From Bacillota bacterium (GTDB lineage Bacteria > Bacillota > Sulfobacillia > JAJZYS01 > JAILZS01), in the NCBI GenBank assembly GCA_023512375.1, contig JAILZS010000014.1, positions 1-53,517 on the forward strand: a stretch of 53,517 bases of DNA. Direction: 5' to 3'. A program made the translations under genes and the position numbers. This document shows positions 1-8,585 of this stretch, piece by piece. Position 1 is the stretch's first letter. Every line of letters begins with the position of its first letter. The notes beneath the pieces are model-generated. The model was given only the letters and a program-made list of their open reading frames with translations, was not told the origin of the DNA and searched no databases.

Positions 1-195
1 GAAGAGGATCGCTCGCGTCTCCTTGTCTCGCTTGGGAACCTTGGCCCATAGGCCTCCCTCCTGCCTGAGGACGGGGACGTAGAACGCGACGATCTTCTCG
101 AACAGAGCCTGAGTTTGTTCAAGCGCCTCGTTCTTGACGCCGTTCGGCCCCCACAGAGGGAGGATCGTGGTCCGCGTTGCGTTCACTTGCGCCAT
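1..195 (-). CDS. tnpB: TnpB-like IS607-family accessory protein, N-terminal part only (runs off the window)
   Basis: This reading frame starts with ATG at 195 and stays open to base 1, giving 65 residues before the window ends. It begins MAQVNATRTTILPLW and continues with a helical stretch (TQALFEKIVAFYVPVL), which resembles the N-terminal region of TnpB proteins. TnpB is the RNA-guided nuclease carried by IS607 and IS605 elements. None of its RuvC catalytic residues lie inside the window, so the family call rests mostly on position: it directly follows, and overlaps, a recognisable remnant of an IS607-type TnpA, which is the usual IS607 gene order. Whether the rest of the gene is intact cannot be seen here. 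Confidence 0.5.
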   Translation of the reverse strand, partial: MAQVNATRTTILPLWGPNGVKNEALEQTQALFEKIVAFYVPVLRQEGGLWAKVPKRDKETRAILF

Positions 196-541
196 CTGCT
201 CTCCCCCCTTCCTGAGCCCTTTCTTGCGCGTATACCGCGTGGTGGCTTCGGATCACGTCCGTTACTTGCATGCGAAATCGATGACTGCGCTGCCCGTAGA
301 ACAGGGCTACGAACACCGTGATGATGGTGATGAGGTCCCCCGTGAGGTCATTGTCCGCTGAAGCCGGAGGGCTGTCGTCGAGGTACACAATGAAGACCCT
401 GCGCAGCCCACGCCATTTCTCGTTGATGCCGGATGCTTGTTCCGCAATCACGTCGACGGTCCACAACCTGGGGGACGACACCCCAAGACGCCGACGTGCT
501 TCTGCAACACTGACAAAATCATCCATAAGACCATGATACAT
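119..541 (-). pseudogene. tnpA: Degenerate IS607-type TnpA serine recombinase
   Basis: The 140-residue frame reads as a TnpA from which blocks have been removed. It keeps an N-terminal MerR-like helix-turn-helix (VSVAEARRRLGVS, residues about 10-22), a short piece like the middle of the recombinase domain (VIAEQASGINEKWRG), and the characteristic C-terminal helix (DLITIITVFVALFYGQRS). The segment that should hold the catalytic serine (the YxRVS motif in this family) is absent, and a second gap lies before the C-terminal helix. Family members are usually about 200 residues. The product cannot be an active recombinase. The frame overlaps the start of the TnpB-like gene, as in intact IS607 elements. 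Confidence 0.65.
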
Positions 542-552
542 GGGTTAGCCTA

Positions 553-657
553 CTATGTCCACTTAAAGTGTAAGTCGGCGGACAGCACGACCACCTCGGG
601 GCGCGTGCGCGCCCACGCCACGAGGTTTCTCGCGTGCACCCGGGTCAAGGTCTCCAC
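553..657 (-). pseudogene. Transketolase C-terminal subunit, truncated by insertion
   Basis: The frame starts with GTG at 657, three bases after the stop of the N-terminal subunit, and encodes METLTRVHARNLVAWA followed by RTRPEVVVLSADL. This is the normal start of the C-terminal (pyrimidine-binding) subunit of a split transketolase. After the leucine at residue 29 the similarity ends; five unrelated residues and a TAG follow. Subunits of this kind are normally about 300 residues, so more than 90 percent is missing. The break coincides with the start of the IS607-type remnant, so insertion destroyed the gene. Whether the remainder survives beyond the element lies outside the window. Confidence 0.7.
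560..570. repeat. Short inverted repeat near the insertion-sequence end
   Basis: The bases CACTTAAAGTG form an 11-base palindrome with one central base. It lies exactly where similarity to the transketolase C subunit stops, so it probably marks the TnpA-side end of the inserted element. IS607 elements lack classical terminal inverted repeats and make no target duplication, so this is only a boundary marker. Confidence 0.3.
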
Positions 658-660
658 GGC

Positions 661-1588
661 CTACCCCTCCTCCTGCATGGCGGCGAGCAAGGCGCGGTAG
701 GCCTCGCGTTCGGCCTCGTCGCGGAAGCGGACGTAGTGGTAGCGGGGATCGCGCTCGCGCAGGCGTTCGATCCCCCGGCAGGGGTCGGTCATGGCGAGGA
801 CCACGAGCGGCCGCGCGCCATCCCAGGTCTCGGCCGGCCGGGCGAGAAGCTCGACGTCGTGGCCGTCGACCTCGTGCACGACCGCCCCGAAGGCGCTAAG
901 CTTTCCGCCCAGGTCGCCGATGTCGAGCACGTCGGCCATGCGGCCGTCGCACTGCTGGCGATTCACGTCCACGTACACGCCGACGCCGGGGATGCGATGG
1001 TGGGCGAGGACCTCGAACGCCTCCCACGTCTGGCCCTCCTGGAATTCGCCGTCGGACATGAACACCCAGGTGCGCCCGCTCTCTCCCTTCAGGTGCCGTG
1101 CCAGCGCCACGCCCAGCGCCTGGCTCAGCCCCTGCCCCAGGGAGCCGGTCGTCACCTCCCATGCCGGGGGAGTGCTCGGCGCCGATCATCTCCACCGTCC
1201 AGCCGTCCCGGTTGAATTGGGCGAGCCCCTCGGGGGCCATCCGACCCACCTCGATGAGCGTGGCGTAGAGCACGAGCGCATAGTGGGCGGGGGAAAGGTA
1301 GAAGCGGTCAAGGTCGGGGCGGTGGGCCCCGTTGTAGCCTGCGCCCGTGAAGGCGCGGGGGTTGTCCGCCCTAGGCACGCCGGGAAAGGGCAAGGGGAGC
1401 ATGGGGGCGACGCTTGGGCCCAGGCGCATGACGCGCGTGTAGAGGGTGGCCAGGACCTCGGCCGAGGAACAAGCCTGGCTCAGGTAGCCGCCGTTCTGGA
1501 CGATGGTGTGTTCCAGGACCCGGCGGCGCACGCTTCGCGCCACGCGGTACGCGTGCTCCACCCAGTAGGTCGCCGTCGCGGTAGCCAT
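661..1588 (-). pseudogene. Transketolase N-terminal subunit with a one-base frameshift
   Basis: From ATG at 1588 the first frame encodes about 143 residues, including an AEHSPGM segment. The protein then continues one base out of phase as [20 protein letters not shown]. Removing one C from the CCC at 1158-1160 joins the two parts into one N-terminal transketolase subunit of about 308 residues. The thiamine-diphosphate motif is recognisable: [13 protein letters not shown], then [10 protein letters not shown]. The enzyme would work with the C subunit in the pentose phosphate pathway. Its start overlaps the mtnA stop (TGATG), so the genes form one operon. The frameshift may be genuine decay, since the partner gene is destroyed, or a sequencing error. 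Confidence 0.8.
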
Positions 1589-2542
1589 CACCGGGCACCT
1601 CCCTTGGACCTGGACCGCCGCGCGAGCTCGACGACGCGGGCGAGGCCTTCCTCGTACGGAGGGCGGACGACGCCGCACTCGGTGACGATGGCGGTCACGA
1701 GTCGGGACGGGGTGACGTCGAAGGCGGGGTTGCGCACCGGGGTGTCCGGCGGCGCGATCGCGTGGTCGTCCACCTGCAGGACCTCGGCCGGGTCGCGTTC
1801 CTCGAGGGGGATGGCGTCGCCGCTGGGCGCGGTGAGGTCGATCGTGCTCGTGGGGGCGGCGACGTAGAAGGGCACGCCGTGCGCGGCCGCGGCCAGGGCC
1901 AGGGCGTAGGTGCCGATCTTGTTGGCGACGTCCCCGTTGGCGGCCACGCGGTCGCACCCTACCAGGCACAGGTCGACGTGCGCCGTGCGCATGATGTGGG
2001 CGGCCGCGCCATCCACGATGAGGGTGTGCGGCACGCCCAGGCGGGCGAGCTCCCAGGTCGTCAGGCGCGCCCCCTGCAGACGCGGGCGCGTCTCGTCCAC
2101 GTACACGTGCACCCCCCTCCCCGCCTCGTGGGCGGCGCGGATGATCCCCAGGGCGGTGCCGTAGTCCACCGTGGCGAGCGACCCCGTGTTGCAATGGTGG
2201 ACGATGTGCGCCCCCGGCGGCACGAGCTCGAGGCCGTGGCGGGCGATGGCGCGGTTGGTGTCCACGTCCTCCTGGGCGATGGCGAGGGCCTCCTCCTCCA
2301 CGCAAGCCGCCAACGCCGCCGCCGAGGGCCAGGGCTGGCTGTGCGCGCGCACGAGCACGCGCTCCACCGCCCAGGCCAGGTTGACCGCCGTCGGGCGCGC
2401 CGCGCACCGCCATGTCCCGGATGGCCGCTGCCACGTCGGCGCACGTGGTCAGGTCTAGGTACACCACCTCCGCTGGGAGGCGGCGCTGGTCGAGGAGGCG
2501 CAGCCGGTCCCCGAGCCAGATCAGGCTGAGTTCCCCCGCCAT
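1588..2542 (-). pseudogene. mtnA: Methylthioribose-1-phosphate isomerase with a one-base frameshift
   Basis: From ATG at 2542 the protein begins [20 protein letters not shown] and runs to DMAVRGAP, then shifts frame and continues [19 protein letters not shown] to a stop overlapping the next gene. One extra G in the GGG at 2393-2395 accounts for the break. The repaired product has about 317 residues, close to the usual length. It shows family hallmarks such as [39 protein letters not shown] and [19 protein letters not shown]. The enzyme isomerises methylthioribose-1-phosphate to the ribulose form in methionine salvage. No other salvage gene is visible. I cannot tell an assembly error from a real mutation. 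Confidence 0.85.
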
Positions 2543-2823
2543 GCCGGTTCCCCCCCACCCCCGCCGTCCCTGTCGGTTCCCCTCGCACCGGAACCGTTTC
2601 CACGCGCCGCGTCTCGCCCCTTCGCGCCATCCCGACCTGGTGGCAGGGTGGGGATGCCGCCCGGGCGGGCTGGGGACGCGCGGGGGCTGGCCGCATCGGC
2701 CGGGGCGAGGACCCACCGCGGCGCCACCCGCACACCTCCGGGCGAGGCCGTTCCCAACCGCTGCCGTCTTCTTCCCTCGCCGGCCGGCGGTCGAAGGAGG
2801 GGCGGAGCCTGGGGTGATGCGCG

Positions 2824-3579
2824 CTAGCGGCCGCCGTGCGCCAGGGCGCGCAGGCGTCGGGGGTAGACGGCGATGGGGCTCCGGGGTCCGCGGTAGTCGA
2901 TCGCCCCCCGCCGCCTCAGGTCCGCCAGGATGGCGCTCACCTGCTCCCGCGTGGCGTACACGTGGGCGGCCCACTCCTCGTGGGTCATGGGCGGGAGGAG
3001 AATCCTGGGCTCGCCGCCGGCGCCGGCGTCGTATGCCTCTGTCGCCCCCGCCGCTTCCTCCGCCAGCTCGGCTAGGCGTCGGACGACGCGCTCGCGCACG
3101 CTGGCGAAGGCGAGGTCCTGGATGCGTTCCGTCAGGGTGCCGATACGGTGGAACAGGTACTCGAGCACCTCCCGGGCGGCATCGGGCCCCTCGAGGATGT
3201 AGCGCACGACGTCCTGGCCGTAGACGGGCACGACCACGGCGTCCGTCTCCGCCACCACGGTCTCCTGGCGCGCCCGCACGCTGCAGAAGCACATCTCCCC
3301 CACCGCGGCGCCCGCCCCCGCCACCTGCAGGCGAAGCTCGCGCCCGCGCGGGGAGGCCAGGCTCTCCCGCACGGTGCCTGCCTGCACGAGGTAAAGATGG
3401 TCGGTGCGATCGCCGCGTTCGTAGAGCACCTCCCCCGCCCGGAGAGGGCGGGGGAGGCGGCCGATGGCGCGTTCCCGAGCCAGGTAGACCGCGAGGCCGG
3501 TGAGGGCCGTGCACTCGGTGTGGCTGGCGAGTTCTAGGCCTGCGCCGCCGGCGAGGGGCGGGCGGGAGGGCGGTTCCAC
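2824..3579 (-). CDS. Crp/Fnr-family transcription regulator
   Basis: The frame gives 251 residues from a GTG at 3579; no ATG fits better. An N-terminal cyclic-nucleotide-binding-type beta barrel ([20 protein letters not shown] through AVGEMCFCS) is followed by a long dimer helix and a C-terminal winged helix-turn-helix ([20 protein letters not shown], then [12 protein letters not shown]). CFC in the barrel is not the Fnr iron-sulfur cluster pattern, which is N-terminal, so the effector is unknown. It follows the Ni/Co-type transporter by 14 bases on the same strand and may be co-transcribed with it. The target genes cannot be read from the sequence. Confidence 0.85.
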   Translation of the reverse strand: MEPPSRPPLAGGAGLELASHTECTALTGLAVYLARERAIGRLPRPLRAGEVLYERGDRTDHLYLVQAGTVRESLASPRGRELRLQVAGAGAAVGEMCFCSVRARQETVVAETDAVVVPVYGQDVVRYILEGPDAAREVLEYLFHRIGTLTERIQDLAFASVRERVVRRLAELAEEAAGATEAYDAGAGGEPRILLPPMTHEEWAAHVYATREQVSAILADLRRRGAIDYRGPRSPIAVYPRRLRALAHGGR

Positions 3580-3593
3580 GGCTGCCTTGCCCC

Positions 3594-4448
3594 CTATGCC
3601 GGCCCCCGCTCGGCGCGCACCGCACGCGCCTGGCGCAGGCCGCTCCAGAGGCTTCCGATGCCGATGCCCAAGACGGTGACGACGACGAGGACGAGGCCGA
3701 GGTTGACGGCGTCCAGGTTGGGGATGCGAAGGCCGGTCGGGAGGGAGAACCCCGCCACCTGGGGCATGAAGATCCCCAGGGCCCCGCCGGCCATGAAGGC
3801 GAGGCCGCCATAGGCCAGGGTCTTCCCGGCCACGCTGTGGGCGAGGCGTTCGGCAGTGTCGGCGGGTAGGCGGATGCGGCGGCTGTACGCCCCGAAGGCG
3901 GCGCCCGCGACCGCCTGCACGACCATCGTCCCGAAGCCGAAGACGGCCCCCGGGGCCCAGCCCAGAAGGTGCGGCATGGCCGGGGCGAGGGCCGTGTACA
4001 GGACGAGGGCGAAGGCGCCGAAGCCGAAGCCTGCGAGCACGCCGTGGACCGCCGCCATGAGGGGGGTGGGGGGCCTGAGCGCTAGCTCCTGCTCGGGGCG
4101 GTGCTGCTCGTGGTGGTCCCGCCGCAGGTGCAGGTGCAGGGCGCGGTCGAAGCGCAGGATGTGGGCGCCGGCCACCGCCATGGCGAACCCCACCGCCAGG
4201 TACACGTAGTTGTTGAGCCCGGGCACGAGGAAGAAGCGGCCCAGGGCGAGGTTGGAGAGCTGAGAGGCGACGGAGCGCTCCAGGGTGAAGGCGAGGGAGA
4301 AGATGAGGCCCGTGAGCAGGCCGCGCCGCGTCGAGTAGCTTCCCACGGCGTAGCTGAAGGTGATGGGCCACGTGTGCTCGTCGGGTGTGATGCCATGCAC
4401 GAGGCCCAGCACGAAGGCCGTGAGGAGGATGGCCGCGGTGCCGTGCAC
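3594..4448 (-). CDS. Nickel/cobalt-type (NicO/UreH-like) membrane transporter
   Basis: The 284-residue protein starts with GTG at 4448 behind a GGAAGGGGGCGGG ribosome binding site. It has about six to seven hydrophobic segments and a first-helix signature, [13 protein letters not shown], which recalls the metal-binding helix of NiCoT and RcnA/UreH-like transporters. A histidine-rich loop ([18 protein letters not shown], residues about 105-122) is typical of divalent-metal carriers. The gene is transcribed away from a Fur-family regulator, and a palindromic site lies between them, which supports metal-controlled expression. Nickel or cobalt uptake or efflux is likely; the exact metal and the direction of transport are inferred. 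Confidence 0.7.
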   Translation of the reverse strand: MHGTAAILLTAFVLGLVHGITPDEHTWPITFSYAVGSYSTRRGLLTGLIFSLAFTLERSVASQLSNLALGRFFLVPGLNNYVYLAVGFAMAVAGAHILRFDRALHLHLRRDHHEQHRPEQELALRPPTPLMAAVHGVLAGFGFGAFALVLYTALAPAMPHLLGWAPGAVFGFGTMVVQAVAGAAFGAYSRRIRLPADTAERLAHSVAGKTLAYGGLAFMAGGALGIFMPQVAGFSLPTGLRIPNLDAVNLGLVLVVVTVLGIGIGSLWSGLRQARAVRAERGPA

Positions 4449-4466
4449 GGGACCCGCCCCCTTCCG

Positions 4467-4503
4467 TTGCGTGTGGACTGCAGTTGCAGTAATATCGCAT
4501 TAC
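4467..4503. promoter_or_regulatory. Fur-type operator overlapping the promoter of the Fur-family gene
   Basis: A plus-strand promoter can be read as TTGCGT at 4467-4472, a 17-base spacer and TAATAT at 4490-4495. The -10 lies inside a perfect inverted repeat, GTAAT-ATCGC-ATTAC (4489-4503), in the gap between the divergent transporter and Fur-family genes. This AT-rich palindrome stands out against the GC-rich background and is the natural binding site for the adjacent regulator, which could then control both genes. Confidence 0.6.
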
Positions 4504-4558
4504 CAACCTACATCGGATGCCGACCCGGCGTCAACGGGTGGGGAACGGGGGCGGAGAC

Positions 4559-5026
4559 ATGGCGGGGGAGCGACGGGCGGCGGCGCGCGTCCCGGCAGGG
4601 CGCGAGGCGTTCGCAGCCGCCCTTAGGTCGCAGGGGCTTCGCGTCACCGCGCCCCGTCTCGCTTTCTACGACGTCTTGGTGCAGGCGGCCGAACCGCTCA
4701 CGCCCCAGGAGATCGGCGACCGGTTGGCCGCCAGCGGCGTGAACCAGGCCACCGTCTACCGCCTTCTGGAGGCGCTCACGGCCGCGGGCGCGCTCGTGCC
4801 GCAGCTGGTGCGCGGCTCGCAGGTGGGCTATGAGCTCTCGCCTCCGTTCCGCCGTCACCACCACCACCTGCGCTGCCGGGGATGCGGGGCGCTCACGGAC
4901 ATCGAGGGATGCGACCTCTCCGACGCCTTGCGCGAGATCGCCCGCCGCCACGCCTTCCGCGTGGAGGGGCACTCCCTCGAGGTGTACGGCCTGTGCGCCG
5001 CCTGCCTGGAGGGGCCGCGGCGGTAG
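4559..5026 (+). CDS. Fur-family metal-responsive repressor (Zur/Nur/Fur type)
   Basis: The protein has 155 residues from ATG at 4559, which follows GGGGAACGGGGGCGGAG. An in-frame ATG 42 bases upstream lacks such a site. It has the winged-helix DNA-binding domain of the family (LRVTAPRLAFYDVLVQA, then NQATVYRLLEAL), a HHHH metal cluster, and two zinc-type pairs, CRGCG and CAAC, near the C-terminus. Proteins of this kind repress metal uptake or efflux genes when loaded with their metal. The divergent Ni/Co-type transporter and the shared palindrome suggest a nickel- or cobalt-linked role, but zinc or iron sensing is equally possible. Confidence 0.9.
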   Translation: MAGERRAAARVPAGREAFAAALRSQGLRVTAPRLAFYDVLVQAAEPLTPQEIGDRLAASGVNQATVYRLLEALTAAGALVPQLVRGSQVGYELSPPFRRHHHHLRCRGCGALTDIEGCDLSDALREIARRHAFRVEGHSLEVYGLCAACLEGPRR

Positions 5027-5084
5027 CGTTCCCGCTTGTGCCTCGTCCGCCCCGAAGCCGGTGAGGCGGCCCACGCAGAAAGAC

Positions 5085-5109
5085 GGCGCGGCGCAAGAGG
5101 CGCCGCGCC
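5085..5109. terminator. Strong hairpin after the Fur-family gene
   Basis: GGCGCGGCGC and GCGCCGCGCC form a perfect 10-base-pair stem around the loop AAGAG, 59 bases past the regulator stop. No T-run follows, so termination is inferred from stem strength and position. Confidence 0.55.
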
Positions 5110-5762
5110 GAAGCCGCCATTCCCTCGACTCGAGCCCGTGCTGCCTGGGTGCTCAGGGCGAATCACGGCGGCATCGTCCAGGGGCGGTTGGTGCCTATGT
5201 CCAGGGGGTGCCGGCCGGCTTCGCTTGGGCTTCAGGGTAAGGACCGGGCACCGCCTCGCACCGTGGACTTGGCGACGGTGCCGCTCAACGGGAGACCGAA
5301 GCGCGAGCCCGGTGTCGACGCACGGCGTTGCCCTTGACCCCCGGGGTGGGTGGCTCGACATGACGACGATCTCGGCGAAACCTTCAGGCCTCGGCCGACG
5401 TCCCACGGGGCGGGCCGTTTGCGGTTACGGCGTTTCCCTCGACCGCCGCCCCCGTCACCGTGTCCCCGGGCGGTGGGCGTACGGTGGCGCCGAGGAGGAA
5501 GGTGCCGCTCCTGTGGTTCCCCGCGACGGCGCCGGCTTGGCGGCGGTACCCGGGGAGTCCGGGGCTTGCGTGATGCCGGTGATGGTGCCGACCGCCTGGC
5601 ACGCAGTTGGAAGGTGCGACGGCGATGCCGCGCCCGCCCGCGCTCTTGACGAGCGCATCGCCCTCGACCCGGTGCTCGGTGCGGTTGCCGAGCCTGGCGT
5701 CGTCGCCCTCCAGGAGGAAGTTCCCAAGGCTGACGGCGACCGCGCCCCCAACCGCGGAGTGT
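5110..5762. other. Gene-free stretch with a possible decayed reading frame on the minus strand
   Basis: No convincing gene is present. On the minus strand, in frame with and directly after the stop of the drug exporter, a stretch without a good start codon reads AVGGAVAVSLGNFLLEGDDA and later SGTFLLGATVRP and TVTGAAVEGNAVTANG before stopping at 5384. A second frame carries TITGITQAPDSPG at a matching place. This looks like a frameshifted remnant of a repetitive, beta-rich protein, possibly a surface protein, but I do not recognise the family. The rest of the stretch holds nothing I can identify. Confidence 0.3.
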
Positions 5763-5792
5763 GCACGCCGCCGAGGTCGCCCGGCGGCGTGC
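5763..5792. terminator. Hairpin downstream of the drug exporter
   Basis: GCACGCCGCCG and CGGCGGCGTGC make an 11-base-pair perfect stem with an 8-base loop, 45 bases past the exporter stop on the minus strand. No T-run follows. Confidence 0.55.
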
Positions 5793-5836
5793 TTGCATGC
5801 GGTGAAGCAGGAACCACGCGCCGGGGAGTTCGACGC

Positions 5837-7396
5837 CTACTCCAGGGCCGCGTCGCTGGCGTCCGAAACCATGTCCGGGACAAGGCTGCCATGTTGCGAC
5901 GGAAGCAACGCTAGGGCCAGCGTTGCCGCCACCGCGGCCACTGCCATACCGATCCACATGGCGTTGTCCATGCCGTGGATGAAGGCGCGACTGGCCATGG
6001 CCTTGATTGCGCTCACATAGGCTGGGCCAAGCTTACTCGCAACGGCGTACGTGGCGGAGATGGATTTCTCCATCATCAAGGATAAAGATGATGGGAGATG
6101 AAACAGCCGTGGGATCGCCGACATGTGGCTGTGAAAGCCGCTGTTCTCCAGGCTGCCAAACACCGCGACGCCAAGGGTGCTTCCGATCTGGATGAGTGTG
6201 CTGTTCACCGACGAGCCGACTCCGGTTTGGGACTGGGGCAGAGAACCGATCACGGATTCTTCGCAGGGAGCCATGGTGGTGCCGATTCCTGCCCCGAGGC
6301 CGATGAGTGCGGGTAGGATGTCGATGTATGACCAGCTGCTGGTGGTGTGCGCCAGATACCAGACACTGGCGCCCGTGATCAGCAACCCAGCCGCTACCAC
6401 CAGCTTGGTTCCCGTGTGCCGAACCGCAAGGCTGGAAATAAGGGAGAAAACCGCAATCGCGGCGGCCTCAGGCACAAGTCTCAACCCGGTGGCGAACGGT
6501 CCGTTGCCAAGAATGGATTGGAGGTACTGCGTTGACAGGAAGAGGCTGCCCATGAGCACAAAGTAGGCAATGGATATGCTGGCAGACGCCATGCTGAATC
6601 TCATGTTGCGAAAGAAGTGCATGGGGACCAACGGGTTTGTCACTCGTAATTCCCACACCACAAATGCGATGATTCCCGTTGCTGCCAACAACAAGGCCAA
6701 CAGTATGGGGCGCGAGGTCCACCCCTGTACAGGTCCTTCGATGATCGCCCAGACAAGCGCGATCAAGCCTAGAGCAGAAATGAATAGACCGATGAGATCG
6801 GCACGAGGACCCGTGTGGCGGGAATTGGGAACGAAGGGTATGACGAGAGCTATGCCGACCATCACGATGGGTACGTTGACCCAAAAGATGCTCTGCCAGT
6901 TGTAGAGTTGCAGAAGTTTCCCGCCGACGATCGGCCCGAGAATGGCACCGATGCCGAGCGTTGCCGACCATAAGCCGAGCGCTTGGGACCGTTCGTGAGG
7001 ATCGCGGAAGATGTGGGAAATAGAAGACAACGTAGCCGGCATGATGAAGGCTGCGCCAGCTCCCATGACCGCGCGCCATACGATCAGTTGATCTGGTGAG
7101 ATGGCAAAGGTCGCCAGCGTGGACCCAGTTCCGAAGAGGATAAGTCCGAAAATTAGGCCGAGTTGCCTGCCGTATCTGTCGGCCATATGGCCGCAAGTCA
7201 GCAACAGTACAGAGAAGGTGAGTGTATAGCCGTCCACGATCCACTGGAGCTGGTCTTCCGAAGCGTGGAGCTTGGACGCGATGGTTGGCACCGCGACGTT
7301 GACAATCGTGGCGTCCAAGGCGATGACGACAAGACGGATGCACAACACGGCGACCGCCAACCAGCGGCGGCGCGGGGGTAAGGGCGGGCTCGTCAA
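5837..7396 (-). CDS. DHA2-family (EmrB/QacA-type, 14-helix) drug:proton antiporter
   Basis: The start chosen is TTG at 7396, ten bases after AAAGGAGA, giving 519 residues; the frame is open for 31 codons further upstream without a better site. Motifs of the major facilitator DHA2 group are clear: LDATIVNVAVPTI in helix 1, GHMADRYGRQLGLIFG (motif A), and LGIGAILGPIVGG (motif C) in helix 5. About 14 hydrophobic segments fit this family, which exports drugs or other amphiphiles using the proton gradient. The base composition is visibly less GC-rich than the surrounding genes, which suggests recent horizontal gain. No dedicated regulator is adjacent. The substrate is unknown. Confidence 0.88.
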   Translation of the reverse strand: MTSPPLPPRRRWLAVAVLCIRLVVIALDATIVNVAVPTIASKLHASEDQLQWIVDGYTLTFSVLLLTCGHMADRYGRQLGLIFGLILFGTGSTLATFAISPDQLIVWRAVMGAGAAFIMPATLSSISHIFRDPHERSQALGLWSATLGIGAILGPIVGGKLLQLYNWQSIFWVNVPIVMVGIALVIPFVPNSRHTGPRADLIGLFISALGLIALVWAIIEGPVQGWTSRPILLALLLAATGIIAFVVWELRVTNPLVPMHFFRNMRFSMASASISIAYFVLMGSLFLSTQYLQSILGNGPFATGLRLVPEAAAIAVFSLISSLAVRHTGTKLVVAAGLLITGASVWYLAHTTSSWSYIDILPALIGLGAGIGTTMAPCEESVIGSLPQSQTGVGSSVNSTLIQIGSTLGVAVFGSLENSGFHSHMSAIPRLFHLPSSLSLMMEKSISATYAVASKLGPAYVSAIKAMASRAFIHGMDNAMWIGMAVAAVAATLALALLPSQHGSLVPDMVSDASDAALE

Positions 7397-8039
7397 GGGC
7401 GGCGAGTCTCCTTTCGCGTGAGCGAAGGACACGCTCAAGGCCTTGGCCCGGTGCGCGGAAGAACGGGCGAGGCGGGGGGGCGAGCGCAACCCCCGGATGG
7501 GGTCCGTCGGGGCGTCTTAGGCCCGCGTCGCGGACGACATGCTGGCAAGCGGAAGCGGACGCAAACGGACTCCTAAGCCGATGCAAACCGGTTGCGAACG
7601 ACGGGTGGCGACGTGGATGCGGGTGTCTAGGCCATCAAGGCCCGGGGCATCCAGGGCGTCGCCGGTGGAGGCGGCTTGGCAGGTTTGGCCGCCGCCCTGC
7701 CGTGGACGCCGCATCTGCGGGCAACGGCGGCGTGGATCGCTTGGGCGGCGGTCCGGGTGTCGTCGTCGGGACGGGGCAGAGACCGCCCGCCAACGCGATC
7801 GCCGACACAGGGCCCGAACGGCAGACGGAAGATGTGCGAATTGCGGCGAGATTCGTGTCCACATGGCCCGCCGCCGTGCTACGGTGGGGGCGGCGGCCGC
7901 GCCGGCCCGGCCGCCCCCGCCCGGGTGCGGGAGGCCCGCCCCGCAGCCGGTTCCGGCGGCGTAGGGCGCGGGGGTCGGCCCCAAGGTGAGGGCGCCCGCC
8001 CCGCCCGGCGGACGGACGCGGGCGCCGGGAGGGGATGAC
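7397..8039. other. 643-base gap between divergent drug exporter and molybdenum hydroxylase operon
   Basis: Several long open frames cross this stretch, but all are rich in Arg, Pro and Gly and resemble the chance frames seen opposite GC-rich genes. I find no recognisable protein, tRNA or riboswitch. It must hold the promoters of both neighbouring transcription units. The only clear element is GGGAGGGG just before the ATG at 8040. Confidence 0.5.

Positions 8040-8584
<545 letters not shown>

Positions 8585-8585
<1 letters not shown>

Noticed and set aside
2543-2823. Possible SAM riboswitch upstream of mtnA
   Set aside because: I looked for the SAM-I, SAM-II and related cores on the minus strand and found no match; the region has only general hairpins.
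896-3811. A 971-residue open frame on the minus strand
   Set aside because: It strings together the out-of-phase parts of mtnA, the transketolase N subunit and the opposite of the regulator; only short pieces match real proteins. It is a GC-rich chance frame joined by the frameshifts.
7539-7964. 141-residue frame between the exporter and coxS
   Set aside because: The composition is Arg/Pro-rich with no domain, and overlapping frames look equally open; there is no good ribosome binding site.
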